Shown: positions 25,363 to 34,117, counted from the stretch's first letter. The stretch is DNA of 64,000 nt from Acrocarpospora pleiomorpha (GCF_009687885.1 NZ_BLAF01000024.1:88162-152161); one strand, 5' to 3'. Program-made: numbers and translations. The notes: generated by a model not told the origin, from the sequence alone.

Positions 25363-25613
25363 AGCTCTCTTTCACGCCCGAAGCCTGGGAGGACTACTCC
25401 TCCTGGCTCGCCACCGACCGGCAAGTCCCGAAACGGATAAATCGGCTTATCGAAGACGCCCTGCGCGACCCGTACGCGGGCATTGGCAAACCCGAGCCGC
25501 TCAAACACGCCCTTCAGGGAGTCTGGTCCCGAAGGATCGCCGAAGAACACCGGCTCGTCTACCTTCCACGCGATGACGAACTGATCATTCTTCAGGCCCG
25601 CTACCGCTACTGA
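25359..25613 (+). CDS. yoeB: YoeB-type ribosome-dependent mRNA interferase, His83 replaced
   Basis: An 84-residue toxin, exactly the E. coli YoeB length. It has the family patterns WEDYSSWLATDR, GIGKPEPLKHALQGVWSRRI and EEHRLVY, including Glu46 and Arg65. The C-terminus is ARYRY where active YoeB has RYHY, so the catalytic-site histidine at 83 is arginine. The partner antitoxin seems to lack its start. Together these suggest a decaying module whose toxin is weakened or dead (inference). Confidence 0.93.
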   Translation: MKLSFTPEAWEDYSSWLATDRQVPKRINRLIEDALRDPYAGIGKPEPLKHALQGVWSRRIAEEHRLVYLPRDDELIILQARYRY

Positions 25614-25669
25614 GCACGACATCGGCGGGCGATGCCTGCTCAGCGACGCGTGCGTGCGGCACGGAGACC

Positions 25670-26383
25670 TCAGCGAACCGCCGCCTCCACCGCCGCCACG
25701 ACAGCCTCGACGCCGCCACGCGACGGGGCACCGTGCCCGGGAAGCACCCACTTCGCTCGGGTCGCCAGCAGCGCCCGCAGCGAGGCGATCGCCTGATCGG
25801 GCGCATCGGTGAAGGGAGCCGGCTGTGGCCCCTGCTTTCCGGTGAGGACATGACGCGTCGTCAGTCCGTCGCCCACGAACACGGCGTCGACGTCAGGGAT
25901 GTGGATCGCGATGCTGCCCGGAGAGTGACCGGGAAGGGCAATGATCTTCGGCGCCCCGGGCAGGTCGAGGATCTCCCCGTCGCGCACTTCGATGACCTCT
26001 GTGAGCCACGTGGTGCGCATTCCGCCCTTGCTGAGCGAGTAGGCCACGAACCCGAGAAGCGGCCCAAGACGCATCGCCTGCTTCGCATTCTTCGGCTTGG
26101 GTCCGCCCTTCGCCCGCTCGGCGTCACCCGGATGCACGTACACCGGCACTCCGTGTTCGCGCCGCAGCCGCTCGGCGAAACCGACATGATCGGAGTCGCC
26201 ATGAGTGAGGATGACGCCCCTCACTTCCTCGACGGACCGCCCCATCGCCTTGAGTTCAACGAGCAGATCGCGCCAGTGTCCGGGCAATCCGGCATCGACG
26301 ACGGTCACGCCCTCGGGCGCCTCGACGAGATACGCGGCCACGATGTCGTTGCCGATGCGGTGGAGGTGCGGAGCAAGTTTCAT
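25670..26383 (-). CDS. MBL-fold metallo-hydrolase
   Basis: A 237-residue metallo-beta-lactamase fold protein. The metal motif is ILTHGDSDHVGFAERL (HxDxDH form, first His replaced by the Gly-Asp variant common in this subgroup), with LPGHSPGSIAIHIP and VFVGDGLTTR supplying further ligands and WVLPGHGAP the last. It contains no signal peptide. ATG 26383 lies inside the palindrome shared with the divergent TetR gene, so expression is probably TetR-controlled. Such proteins are diverse thioesterases, lactonases or oxidases; the reaction is not predictable. Confidence 0.92.
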   Translation of the reverse strand: MKLAPHLHRIGNDIVAAYLVEAPEGVTVVDAGLPGHWRDLLVELKAMGRSVEEVRGVILTHGDSDHVGFAERLRREHGVPVYVHPGDAERAKGGPKPKNAKQAMRLGPLLGFVAYSLSKGGMRTTWLTEVIEVRDGEILDLPGAPKIIALPGHSPGSIAIHIPDVDAVFVGDGLTTRHVLTGKQGPQPAPFTDAPDQAIASLRALLATRAKWVLPGHGAPSRGGVEAVVAAVEAAVR

Positions 26384-26409
26384 GATGGCTACGCTAAATA
26401 GCCATCATG
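26381..26409. promoter_or_regulatory. TetR operator between MBL hydrolase and regulator genes
   Basis: Perfect inverted repeat: CATGATGGCTA, seven bases, TAGCCATCATG. It contains the ATG of the MBL gene in one arm. A short second dyad, ATAGCTAT, lies about 10 bp further on. A repressor bound here would cover both starts. Confidence 0.85.
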
Positions 26410-26436
26410 GCTACTGTCAATAGCTATACTGTGGAT

Positions 26437-26985
26437 ATGCCAACTCCGGACCGTACCTCGCTCGACGCTATCGTCCTCGCAGCTCGCGACCTACTCGAGG
26501 CGGATGGCCTGGCAGGCGTCACCATGCAGGCCGTTGCCACACGAGTCGGTGTGCGCGCTCCTTCGCTCTACAAGCGCGTGCAAAGCCGCGAGGACCTCAT
26601 CCGTCTCGTCGCCGAGGCGACCCTACGCGACCTGGCAGACCGCGTGAACCCGGCTGAGACCGCAGTGGACCTCTTGAACGGGCTCCGGACGTTCGGGAAG
26701 GAGCGTCCGGCCGCGTTCCAGCTGGTGATGACCCCGGGACCCGGCACGCCGAGGGTGGGCGAGGAGGTGAACATCGCGTCGAGTGCGGCGATCCTCCGCG
26801 TTGCGACCGACCTCGCCGGCGAAGCCGAGGCGCTCGAAGCAGCACGCACGTTGACGGCATGGGCGACCGGTTTCATCAGCATGGAACTGAACGGGAGCTT
26901 CCGTCTTGGCGGCGACGTCGACGGGGCGTGGGAGTTCGGGGTGGCGCGGCTCATCGCTGCGGTCGGCATGCCGTCACCGGGCTGA
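26437..26985 (+). CDS. TetR/AcrR-family regulator
   Basis: A 182-residue regulator. The HTH spans about residues 8-55: SLDAIVLAARDLLEADGLAG, VTMQAVATRVGVRAPSLYKR and SREDLIRLVAE, in order. The ligand domain is helical and contains FGKERPAAFQLVMTPGPGTP. ATG 26437 is preferred because the earlier ATG 26407 lies within the operator palindrome; no clear ribosome-binding site is visible, so the message may be leaderless. It diverges from the MBL hydrolase gene, its probable target. Confidence 0.9.
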   Translation: MPTPDRTSLDAIVLAARDLLEADGLAGVTMQAVATRVGVRAPSLYKRVQSREDLIRLVAEATLRDLADRVNPAETAVDLLNGLRTFGKERPAAFQLVMTPGPGTPRVGEEVNIASSAAILRVATDLAGEAEALEAARTLTAWATGFISMELNGSFRLGGDVDGAWEFGVARLIAAVGMPSPG

Positions 26986-27107
26986 TCCGACGCGTCGCCG
27001 GACGCAAAGTGGTCGCCTACCGTGGCGGCGCTGAGTGGCGTGATCATCTGGGCAGAGTTCCAAGGGGAGTACGAGGGCAAATACGCTCATACGGGTAGGA
27101 ACCAGTC

Positions 27108-27782
27108 ATGACCAGAGTCATCGCGTTTGATGTCAACGAGAGTCTGCTTGACCTCTCCGTGCTCGACGAGGCCTTCGAGGTGTTGCTGGGGTCGGCTGCT
27201 CTTCGGGAGCAGTGGTTCAGGCAGATGTTGCAGATCACGTTCGTCGGTGGGCTGACCGGTGATTATGTGGACTACAGCACGGCTCAGCATGCCGCGTTGT
27301 TGATGCTGGGCGAACGGCACGGTAGGACGGTCTCGGCGGCGGACGCGGCTGGGGTTGTCGAGCGGATGAGCTCGCTGCCCGCCCATCCTGAGGTCGTCGG
27401 CGCGCTCCAGCGTCTGAGGACCAGCCCACTCAAGATGGTGGCACTGACGAATTCTGTGGGTCCGGTCGCCGAGGCGCAGCTCGCCAACAGCGGTATACGC
27501 GGGTATTTCGACGCCGTGATCTCGGCAGACAGCGTGAAACAGCTCAAACCGCTGCCTGATCCCTATCGGGCCGCCGCGAAGACCTTCGGTGTTGATATCT
27601 CGGAGGTGCGGCTGGTGGCTGCGCACTGGTGGGACACGTGGGGCGCGCTTGCCGCGGGCTGCAAGGCGGCCTTCATCGCGCGGCCGGGCATGGTTCTCAG
27701 CCCCATTGGGCGGCGTCCGGACATCATCGGCGCCGACCTGGCCGATGTCGTCGACCAGATCTTCGAGGTGGATGTCGCCTGA
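27108..27782 (+). CDS. type II haloacid dehalogenase-like hydrolase
   Basis: A 224-residue HAD-superfamily protein of the L-2-haloacid dehalogenase branch. Motif I is FDVNESLLDL with nucleophile Asp8 (usual FDVNETL). Motif II is ALTNS, motif III the Lys in SVKQLKPLPDPYRAA, and motif IV VAAHWWDTWGALAAG with its acidic residue. The long helical cap carries QWFRQMLQITFVGGL. ATG 27108 has a weak GTAGGAA site. Many such proteins are not true dehalogenases in vivo, so function stays general. It may be co-expressed with the oxidoreductase 56 bp downstream. Confidence 0.88.
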   Translation: MTRVIAFDVNESLLDLSVLDEAFEVLLGSAALREQWFRQMLQITFVGGLTGDYVDYSTAQHAALLMLGERHGRTVSAADAAGVVERMSSLPAHPEVVGALQRLRTSPLKMVALTNSVGPVAEAQLANSGIRGYFDAVISADSVKQLKPLPDPYRAAAKTFGVDISEVRLVAAHWWDTWGALAAGCKAAFIARPGMVLSPIGRRPDIIGADLADVVDQIFEVDVA

Positions 27783-27838
27783 CCTACTGGAACAAGGGCC
27801 CGATTGGACCTCGACCTTTGGCATTGGGAGGGGGCGCC

Positions 27839-28813
27839 ATGCGTGCCATCGTTATCGAGAGATTCGGGGGGCCGGAGTGCTTGGAGTATCGGGAGTTGCC
27901 GGAACCTGAGCCTGTGGCCGGACAGGTTGTCATTGAGATCAAGGCTTTTGGGCTCAACCATGCCGAGATGCATATGCGTAGAGGTGAGTGGGCCGAGGCG
28001 GCGCCGGTGAGCGGTATCGAGTGTGTTGGACTCGTGCACGCCTGTCCCGATGGGGAGTTTCCCGTGGGAGCCAAGGTGGCCGCGTTGATGGGTGGTCTCG
28101 GGCGTACGATCAACGGGAGTTACGCCGAATTCACCCGGGCTCCGGCCTCGAACGTGGCGCTCATCGAGTCCGACCTGCCGTGGGCCGAGTTGGCCGCCAT
28201 TCCGGAGACGTACGCCACCGCCTGGACCTGCCTGTTCCGCAACCTGCAGATCACCAAGGGACAGACGCTGGTCGTCAGGGGTGGCACCTCCTCCTTCGGG
28301 CAGGCGGCGATCGGCCTCGCCGTCGACGCTGAGGCGCGGGTCATTGCCACCACCCGGGACCGTAATCGCTTCGGCCTGTTGGAAGACCTTGGTGCGGAAC
28401 GCGGTGAGGTGGAAGGTCCGGCGCTCGCCCTGCGGATCCCTGAGGCCAAGCGGATCGACGCCGTCCTCGACCTGATCGGGAACAGCACCATCCTCGACTC
28501 GCTGGCGATGCTGCGCCGGGGCGGGCGTGCCTGCCTGGCGGGATGGCTCGGCGGGCTCGACCCGATCGCCGACTTCAACCCGCTGGGGCAAATGGCGAGC
28601 GGCGTCTATCTCACTTTCTTCGCCAGTTTCGTCTTCGGCACCCCCGGCTTCCCGCTGTCCGACGTACCACTCCAAGCGATCGCCGAACGGGTGGCGGCCG
28701 GTCGCCTGCGGGCCAAGCCCTCGCGCGTGTTCGGCTTCGAAGAGATCCGCGAGGCTCATCGCGTCATGGAAGCCGGTACGGCCAGGGGCAAGATGGTGGT
28801 CGTCCACGAGTGA
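27839..28813 (+). CDS. zinc-free medium-chain dehydrogenase (quinone oxidoreductase-like)
   Basis: A 324-residue NADPH-dependent MDR-family protein. It starts MRAIVIERFGGPECLEYREL, has FGLNHAEMHMRRGEW in place of the alcohol dehydrogenase zinc site, and the nucleotide motif VVRGGTSSFGQAAIGLA. The catalytic-zinc cysteine and structural-zinc cysteines are missing, as in quinone reductases. ATG 27839 follows GGGAGGGGG. It reads in the same direction as the HAD gene and could be its operon partner. Substrate unknown. Confidence 0.9.
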   Translation: MRAIVIERFGGPECLEYRELPEPEPVAGQVVIEIKAFGLNHAEMHMRRGEWAEAAPVSGIECVGLVHACPDGEFPVGAKVAALMGGLGRTINGSYAEFTRAPASNVALIESDLPWAELAAIPETYATAWTCLFRNLQITKGQTLVVRGGTSSFGQAAIGLAVDAEARVIATTRDRNRFGLLEDLGAERGEVEGPALALRIPEAKRIDAVLDLIGNSTILDSLAMLRRGGRACLAGWLGGLDPIADFNPLGQMASGVYLTFFASFVFGTPGFPLSDVPLQAIAERVAAGRLRAKPSRVFGFEEIREAHRVMEAGTARGKMVVVHE

Positions 28814-28827
28814 AGCATGCGTGCCGT

Positions 28828-29250
28828 TCACTTGCCGGCCGGGGGTCCGTACCACTGGAGTGCTTGTCCGGTTACGGCCGCGATGCATTCGAAGTCCTGG
28901 TCGCGATGTAGCAGGGTCAGGCCCCGCAGTTCCGCCGTGGCGGCGATGACCAGGTCCACCGCCTCGGCACTTCGGTGCTGCCCGCGCCTGGTCAGTGCGC
29001 CTTGGACCTCCCACGCCCGGTCGTAGGCACGATCGTCGACCGGGACCCAGCCGAACAGCGACCGCATGTCCTCGATCCCCCGGATACGATCCGCGATCGA
29101 ACGAGCGCTGAAGAAGAATTCGAGTTCGGTAATGGGGCAAACCGCGATCAGGCCAGCGGCCGCCGCCTGGTCCCAGCCGTATTGCTCGGCATCACCACGC
29201 ATGAGCCGGGCCAGGGCACTGGTATCGATCAGGAACTGTGCCGGATTCAC
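28828..29250 (-). CDS. vapC: VapC-family PIN-domain ribonuclease toxin
   Basis: A 140-residue PIN nuclease. The four acidic residues fit: Asp in FLIDTSALARL, Glu in CPITELEFFFS, Asp in AEAVDLVIAATA and Asp in HRDQDFECIA. The start overlaps the upstream antitoxin gene by 4 bp. VapC toxins cleave structured RNAs, often initiator tRNA or rRNA loops, when the antitoxin is degraded. Nothing suggests inactivation. Confidence 0.94.
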   Translation of the reverse strand: MNPAQFLIDTSALARLMRGDAEQYGWDQAAAAGLIAVCPITELEFFFSARSIADRIRGIEDMRSLFGWVPVDDRAYDRAWEVQGALTRRGQHRSAEAVDLVIAATAELRGLTLLHRDQDFECIAAVTGQALQWYGPPAGK

Positions 29251-29462
29251 CTGCGATAGCCCCTCTTGTCCTCGAAGATCCCAAGATCGAAGGCTCCCTC
29301 GGCAGCGGCCTCACGCAACCGGGCGAGCGCCAGCGCCCGGCGCCGATTTTCCAGCACTTCCCGCAGAGCGCTGTTCACGGTCTCCTTCTTCGTACGGGTC
29401 CCCAGCGCCTTGGCCACCTCCGCGACCAGATCATCATCCAGGTCGATCACCGTACGACTCAT
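29247..29462 (-). CDS. vapB: VapB-family antitoxin
   Basis: A 71-residue ribbon-helix-helix antitoxin (SRTVIDLDDDLVAEVAKALG, then TKKETVNSALREVLENRRR) with a C-terminal toxin-binding tail. GGGAGG precedes the ATG. Upstream, ATATC at 29476-29480 and GATAT at 29496-29500 form a loose dyad that could be the autoregulatory site. Confidence 0.93.
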   Translation of the reverse strand: MSRTVIDLDDDLVAEVAKALGTRTKKETVNSALREVLENRRRALALARLREAAAEGAFDLGIFEDKRGYRR

Positions 29463-29650
29463 CGACGCCTCCCGTATATCAAGTACTACATCAATGATAT
29501 CGGCCGAGATACCCAGATGAAAACGTGGAGCGGTGGATGACAGCCCGCAGTGTGAAAGTTACAGAAAACCTTTAGCGTATGCCCAGGCCGCAGGTCATTG
29601 ATTAATTGGGCGACTATACGAACATACTCAGCGCGCATACCTTTTCGGCC

Positions 29651-30862
29651 ATGAGATGGATTCTGGCGATCTTAATGCTGGCCGCGACCACCGTGGTCGC
29701 CACGGCCACATCTGCGGCGGCCGCGGTCGCATGCGGCGTCACGTACACGACCAACGACTGGAACTCGGGGCCCGGCACTGGCGGCTTCACGGCCAGTGTG
29801 ACCGTCAAGAACCTGGGCGACGCCTGGAACGGCTGGACGCTGCGGTTCGCGCTCTCGGCCGGGCAGACGGTGACTCAGGGCTGGTCGGCGAACTGGTCAC
29901 AGTCGGGCGCAAACGTCACCGCGACCAACCAGGACTACAACGGCGCCCTCGGGACCGGCGCGTCCACCTCCATCGGCTTCAACGGCACCTGGACCGGCTC
30001 CAACCCGAAGCCCTCGTCGTTCACCGTCAACGGGGTGACCTGCACCGGCTCGACCCCCACCGCTACCCCGACCCCGACCCCGACCCCGACGCCTACCCCA
30101 AGCCCCTCGCCGCCTCCAGGGAACGTGTGGAACCCGCCGAGCAACCTGGTCCAGCCGCTTAACCAGGTGTGGAGCCACGTCGAGTCCACTTACCCCAACC
30201 TGTACGGCTTCAGGAACTACATCTGGGACCAGATCATGGCCGGGCGGGGCAACATCAACTACTGCGTGCGATGGGACTCCGGCGCGAACGTAACCGCGGC
30301 GCTGCGCGACCAGATCCACGCCAACCTGATCCGCATGTTCCAGAAGTGGGTCGACCAGCTCGCCGGCTGGAACGGCTGGCCGTACCCGACAGTCAACGTG
30401 AAGGTCGTGGGCTGGGCCGTACGCAACAGGGCGCAGCTGCAGTGGACGGACAACTCCGTCGACATCTACGTCAACGACATCAACGAGAACGCTCCGCAGT
30501 GCGCGCCGCCCTGCGGGCGCTTCTTCCACCAGGACGGCAACTACTCGGGCTGCCCAGGCGGGGCGAGTCATCACTATGACATGTCACTCTGGCTGACGGC
30601 CGGGATGTCCGGCGGCGCGGGAGGCGACTGGGGCCAACGGATCGGCAGCGAGTACTACGTCAACGCGCTCGGCTCGGCCAACATCCACATCCTGTTACAT
30701 GAGATAGGACATGGCTACGGGCTCGACGACTTCTACGACTGGACCCCGACCGGGGTGGGCGGCTTCATCATGAAGGCGGGCTCGGCATCGCAGATCACCG
30801 AGTTCGACAAGTGGATGCTGCGTGACTGGTGGCGGCACCTCAAGAACCGCTACAGCATCTAG
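29651..30862 (+). CDS. secreted CBM2 protein with C-terminal zincin-like domain
   Basis: A 403-residue exported protein. Signal peptide: residues 1-26 (MRWILAILMLAATTVVATAT). A CBM2 cellulose-binding domain covers about 27-125 (VTVKNLGDAWNGWTLRFAL and GFNGTWTGSNPKPSSFTVNG). A Pro-Thr linker of about 20 residues follows. The C-terminal domain (about 150-403) has HEIGHGYGLDDFYDW at about 350: an HExxHxxGxxD zincin signature, with a possible Met-turn at GGFIMKAG. Several cysteines suggest disulfides. It may be a cellulose-anchored metalloprotease; I know no characterised example of this domain, so the activity is inferred. Confidence 0.87.
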   Translation: MRWILAILMLAATTVVATATSAAAAVACGVTYTTNDWNSGPGTGGFTASVTVKNLGDAWNGWTLRFALSAGQTVTQGWSANWSQSGANVTATNQDYNGALGTGASTSIGFNGTWTGSNPKPSSFTVNGVTCTGSTPTATPTPTPTPTPTPSPSPPPGNVWNPPSNLVQPLNQVWSHVESTYPNLYGFRNYIWDQIMAGRGNINYCVRWDSGANVTAALRDQIHANLIRMFQKWVDQLAGWNGWPYPTVNVKVVGWAVRNRAQLQWTDNSVDIYVNDINENAPQCAPPCGRFFHQDGNYSGCPGGASHHYDMSLWLTAGMSGGAGGDWGQRIGSEYYVNALGSANIHILLHEIGHGYGLDDFYDWTPTGVGGFIMKAGSASQITEFDKWMLRDWWRHLKNRYSI

Positions 30863-30892
30863 GACAGCGGCTTGGGCCCTGCCCTTTCGCGA

Positions 30893-30925
30893 CACGCCGA
30901 CCAAGGTCCCGCCTTGGTCGGCGTG
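30893..30925 (+). terminator. 14-bp stem hairpin terminator
   Basis: CACGCCGACCAAGG and CCTTGGTCGGCGTG pair perfectly around TCCCG, 30 bp after the CBM2 metalloprotease-like gene. Confidence 0.9.
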
Positions 30926-31123
30926 ACGCCTCAGACTCCGCCGCCGACCCCGCACATCCGAATTCCCCATCGCGAGGATAGGCCGAAGATTACCGTCGAG
31001 TGGGCGGGCACGGCCCGGCTGCAGTTACGACTTGTTGCTCTATACGGCGAAAAATGTTGACGGGGTGGAGGTGATCGCGAATTCTGCGTTCGGAGTGTTC
31101 TCGAGCCGAGGGAGGCACAGCCC

Positions 31124-31684
31124 ATGCCGCACATCACCCTGGTGTCTGACGAGCCGGGAATCCGGGGACTTTTCAGGTTTCGTCCGGAGATGGCTCGGCC
31201 GCTGAACGAGCTGGTCGAGGCGTTGCTGCGCGCGGACAACACCTTGACGCGAGGGGAACGTGAGCTGATCGCGGCGTACGTGTCGGCGCTGAACGAGTGC
31301 CGTTACTGCTTCTCCTCGCACGCGGCGTACGCGGCGGCGCAGCTGGAGGGTGGGATGGCGCTGGTCGAGCAGGTCCGCGAGGACGTGGGAGGCGCGCCGA
31401 TCTCGCCCAAGCTGCGGGCGCTGCTGGGCATCGCGGCAGCCGTACAGCAGGGCGGGCTGCGGGTTACGGACCGGCTCGTCACCGCCGCGCAGGAAGCGGG
31501 CGCGACCGATGTGGAGATCCACGACACCGTCCTGATCGCGGCGGCGTTCTGCATGTTCAACCGCTACGTCGACGGGCTGGGCACGATCGCCCCGGACGAC
31601 CCTGAATCCTACGCGGCCCGGGCCAAGCGCATCGTCTCCGACGGCTATCTCGCCTTACTGGCCGAATCCCAGCGCAAATCGTAA
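31124..31684 (+). CDS. AhpD-like carboxymuconolactone decarboxylase family protein
   Basis: A 186-residue helical protein of the AhpD/CMD superfamily, peroxidase-related branch. The redox motif is NECRYCFSSHAAYA: CxxC followed by His. ERELIAAYVSALN precedes it as in the family. Such proteins act as thiol peroxidase reductants or alkylhydroperoxidase-like enzymes. ATG 31124 follows GAGGGAGG. A single gene with no apparent operon partner; substrate unknown. Confidence 0.9.
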   Translation: MPHITLVSDEPGIRGLFRFRPEMARPLNELVEALLRADNTLTRGERELIAAYVSALNECRYCFSSHAAYAAAQLEGGMALVEQVREDVGGAPISPKLRALLGIAAAVQQGGLRVTDRLVTAAQEAGATDVEIHDTVLIAAAFCMFNRYVDGLGTIAPDDPESYAARAKRIVSDGYLALLAESQRKS

Positions 31685-31826
31685 CGGCATCCGGGTGGCC
31701 GTTGTCGGTTCGCGCTGTCTGGTCAACACTTGATCTGCTGCCTTGATCGAATCGATCGGTTCGGTCAGGCCGTGGCGGCCGCATCGGTCGCCGTGATCGG
31801 TCAGGTGTCGGCCAAGGGGGCGCTGA

Positions 31827-32711
31827 ATGGCGAATCGCCGCTTGATCGCGGTGCTGACAGCGATCATCGCCGTGCTCGTCGCGGTGATCGTGGTAATGAT
31901 CGTCAACGGTGGGGACGACGATCGTGCCTCCCCCGCAGGTGCGGTCTCGACGCCCTCTCCCGTGTCACCGTCCGTCCAGACGCCGGTCGCATCGCCTGTC
32001 GTACAGACCGTGGCCAAGGGACAGTGCCTGAACGCGGCGTACACCGTGAACTCCTCGCCCGGTGTCGTCTCCGTCGTGCCCTGCGAGGACGCCCAGGCGA
32101 AGTCACGGATCATCGCCGTGACCGCCGACTGCCCCGCGGAGACCGACGGGCTGCGGCACGGTCCTGAGGTGCCCGCCGGGCGGACCGCCTGCGTGCGTAA
32201 CCTCGCCGCGCCGCATCCGGGCGATCCGGGCAAGGGCGGCGGCATCCTGCGCCCGGGCGACTGCGTCTACATCGCCGAGCCGTCCGACACCAAGGACACC
32301 GACCCCCAGGAACGCCCCTGCCACGACCGGTACGGCCCGGGCAAGATCTGGAACTTCTACAAGAAGAAGTCCCAGTGCAAGGACGCCGACGGCTTCCTCG
32401 ACAACCACTACACCAACCGCCGCGACCACCCGACCAAACCCGTCATCTGCACCAGCGAGGGCTACGACGTCGAAACCCCGGGCGCGCAGTACGCCAAGGG
32501 CATCTGCGTCCGCAAACCGGCGAGTTTCGAAGGCGGGGTGCCCGGCTGGCGGACCGTCGTGGGCGGCCTCGACGAGGTCGGCTGCCGCTCCAAGAGCGCC
32601 TGGGCCAAGATCGTGGGAAGCGTCAGCGCGCAGCGCTGCCCATCGGGCACGACGGACACCCTGTCCAGCATCGACTGGTACCCCGGCACCACCTGCCTGC
32701 GACGTCTGTGA
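31827..32711 (+). CDS. membrane-anchored cysteine-rich extracytoplasmic protein, unknown function
   Basis: A 294-residue protein with one N-terminal helix (residues 6-27, AVLTAIIAVLVAVIVVMIV) and a Ser/Pro/Thr linker to about 60. The outer part has about a dozen cysteines in a repeated arrangement (KGQCLNAAY, VVPCEDAQAKSRI, CPAETDG, then ICVRKPASF and GTTCLRRL). The GQCL...VxCxxxAxxxI pattern recalls the small septum-formation-like/LppU domains of actinobacteria. ATG 31827 follows AAGGGGG. Convergent with the two-component system. No function can be assigned. Confidence 0.75.
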   Translation: MANRRLIAVLTAIIAVLVAVIVVMIVNGGDDDRASPAGAVSTPSPVSPSVQTPVASPVVQTVAKGQCLNAAYTVNSSPGVVSVVPCEDAQAKSRIIAVTADCPAETDGLRHGPEVPAGRTACVRNLAAPHPGDPGKGGGILRPGDCVYIAEPSDTKDTDPQERPCHDRYGPGKIWNFYKKKSQCKDADGFLDNHYTNRRDHPTKPVICTSEGYDVETPGAQYAKGICVRKPASFEGGVPGWRTVVGGLDEVGCRSKSAWAKIVGSVSAQRCPSGTTDTLSSIDWYPGTTCLRRL

Positions 32712-32713
32712 CG

Positions 32714-34117
32714 TCAGAGTTTCTGGTGTGCCGACAACCAGGACAGACCATCGCTGGGGCCGTCCGGGCGCCAGGAGATGGGGAGTTGCACCAACACCGA
32801 CAAACCCACTCCGGGGGGTTCGATCTGCACCTTGCCGCCGTGCAGGACGACCTGCTGGTGGATCAAGGTCAGGCCCAGGCCAGAGCCGGGGCTGCCGACG
32901 CGGCGGCTGAAGCGGTTGAAGGCCTGCTGGTGGAGCTCCAACGGCATGCCGGGACCGTCGTCCGCCACGCGCAGGAGCGCGAAGGTGCCCTCCACCTTCA
33001 CCATCAGGTCGATGCGTACGGTGCCCTGAGGGCCGACACCGTGGACGGCCGCGTTTTCCAGGAGGTTGTCGACGATCATGCGCAGGCCCTCGGCCCAGCC
33101 TCGGACGATCGCATGGTCGGGAAGGTGGGCGACGATCCGTGCGTGGGGGTGGCGGCGGGTGGCCTCGTCTACGGCCATTCCGCTCAGGGACGCCAGGTCG
33201 ACCTCCTTCAGGGAGTCGGGTTCCATGAGCTCGCCCCTGGCCAGCTGCCTCAGCATCGTGATCAGGCGTTCCACGCGCGCCTGCTCGCCAGCCAGGTCGC
33301 GGATGACCTCCACGCGATCCTCCGGCGGCAGGTTGGGATAACCCAGCAGGGCGATATTGGCGCCCATGCTCGTCAACGGGGTGCGCAGCTCATGGGCGGC
33401 GGTCGCGGCGAAGGCGCGGGCCGTCTCCAGGGCTTCGGCGGTACGGTGAACGGCCCTGTCGCGGCGGTCCAGCAGCCCGTTGACCAGGCCCGCCAGCTCG
33501 TCGATCTCCGGCACACGGGAGTTGCGGGTCAGGCGGCCTTCCCCGGCGCGTACGTCCACCGCCGCCGCGTCCTTCGTCAGGCGCGTGAGCGGGCGCAGCG
33601 CGAAACGGCCGAGGGCCAGGCCCGTCGTCGCACCGACCGCCAGGGCGATCAGCGTCACGATCAGGTGCTGGCGGTACATGTGGGAGATCCGACCGGCCAG
33701 CGGGGCCTCCTGTTCGAAGACCCAAAGCCGGCCCCGTCTGCCATTGACGCCCAGGGGGGTGCTCACGTAGCGCCAGGCGCCGTCCGGCGAAGTCGCGGGG
33801 CCGGGCGCCGACGCGGGCAGGGACTCCGGGACGGTACCCATGATCAGCGGGGTGCCCCTGGCGGGGGCCACGTAGACGCCCTCCTCGCCGATGGCCGTCG
33901 GTGTGACGCGGATCCTGGCCGCTCGCGTGGGGGCGGCCTCGCGCTGGGAGTACACCAAAGCGAGGGGTTGGAGGGACTGCATGCGCTGGGCCAGCCGCAG
34001 GTCCCGTTCGGCACGCAGGTCGTCGATCGACAGGCGGATGATCAGCAACCCCGACAGGCCGACCAACAGCGGAACCATGACGGCCAGGCACAGCGCGAAC
34101 CGGGTCGACAGCCTCAT
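32714..34117 (-). CDS. sensor histidine kinase of a two-component system
   Basis: A 467-residue membrane kinase. Helix 1 is at about 7-27; a periplasmic loop of about 120 residues follows, and helix 2 lies at about 150-172. A HAMP linker leads to HisKA with AAHELRTPLT (His242), then the N box NLLENAAVHG, G1 DDGPGM, F box and G2 GSGLGL. Its ATG overlaps the response regulator stop by 4 bp. The sensed signal is unknown; the sensor loop has no recognised domain. Confidence 0.95.
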   Translation of the reverse strand: MRLSTRFALCLAVMVPLLVGLSGLLIIRLSIDDLRAERDLRLAQRMQSLQPLALVYSQREAAPTRAARIRVTPTAIGEEGVYVAPARGTPLIMGTVPESLPASAPGPATSPDGAWRYVSTPLGVNGRRGRLWVFEQEAPLAGRISHMYRQHLIVTLIALAVGATTGLALGRFALRPLTRLTKDAAAVDVRAGEGRLTRNSRVPEIDELAGLVNGLLDRRDRAVHRTAEALETARAFAATAAHELRTPLTSMGANIALLGYPNLPPEDRVEVIRDLAGEQARVERLITMLRQLARGELMEPDSLKEVDLASLSGMAVDEATRRHPHARIVAHLPDHAIVRGWAEGLRMIVDNLLENAAVHGVGPQGTVRIDLMVKVEGTFALLRVADDGPGMPLELHQQAFNRFSRRVGSPGSGLGLTLIHQQVVLHGGKVQIEPPGVGLSVLVQLPISWRPDGPSDGLSWLSAHQKL

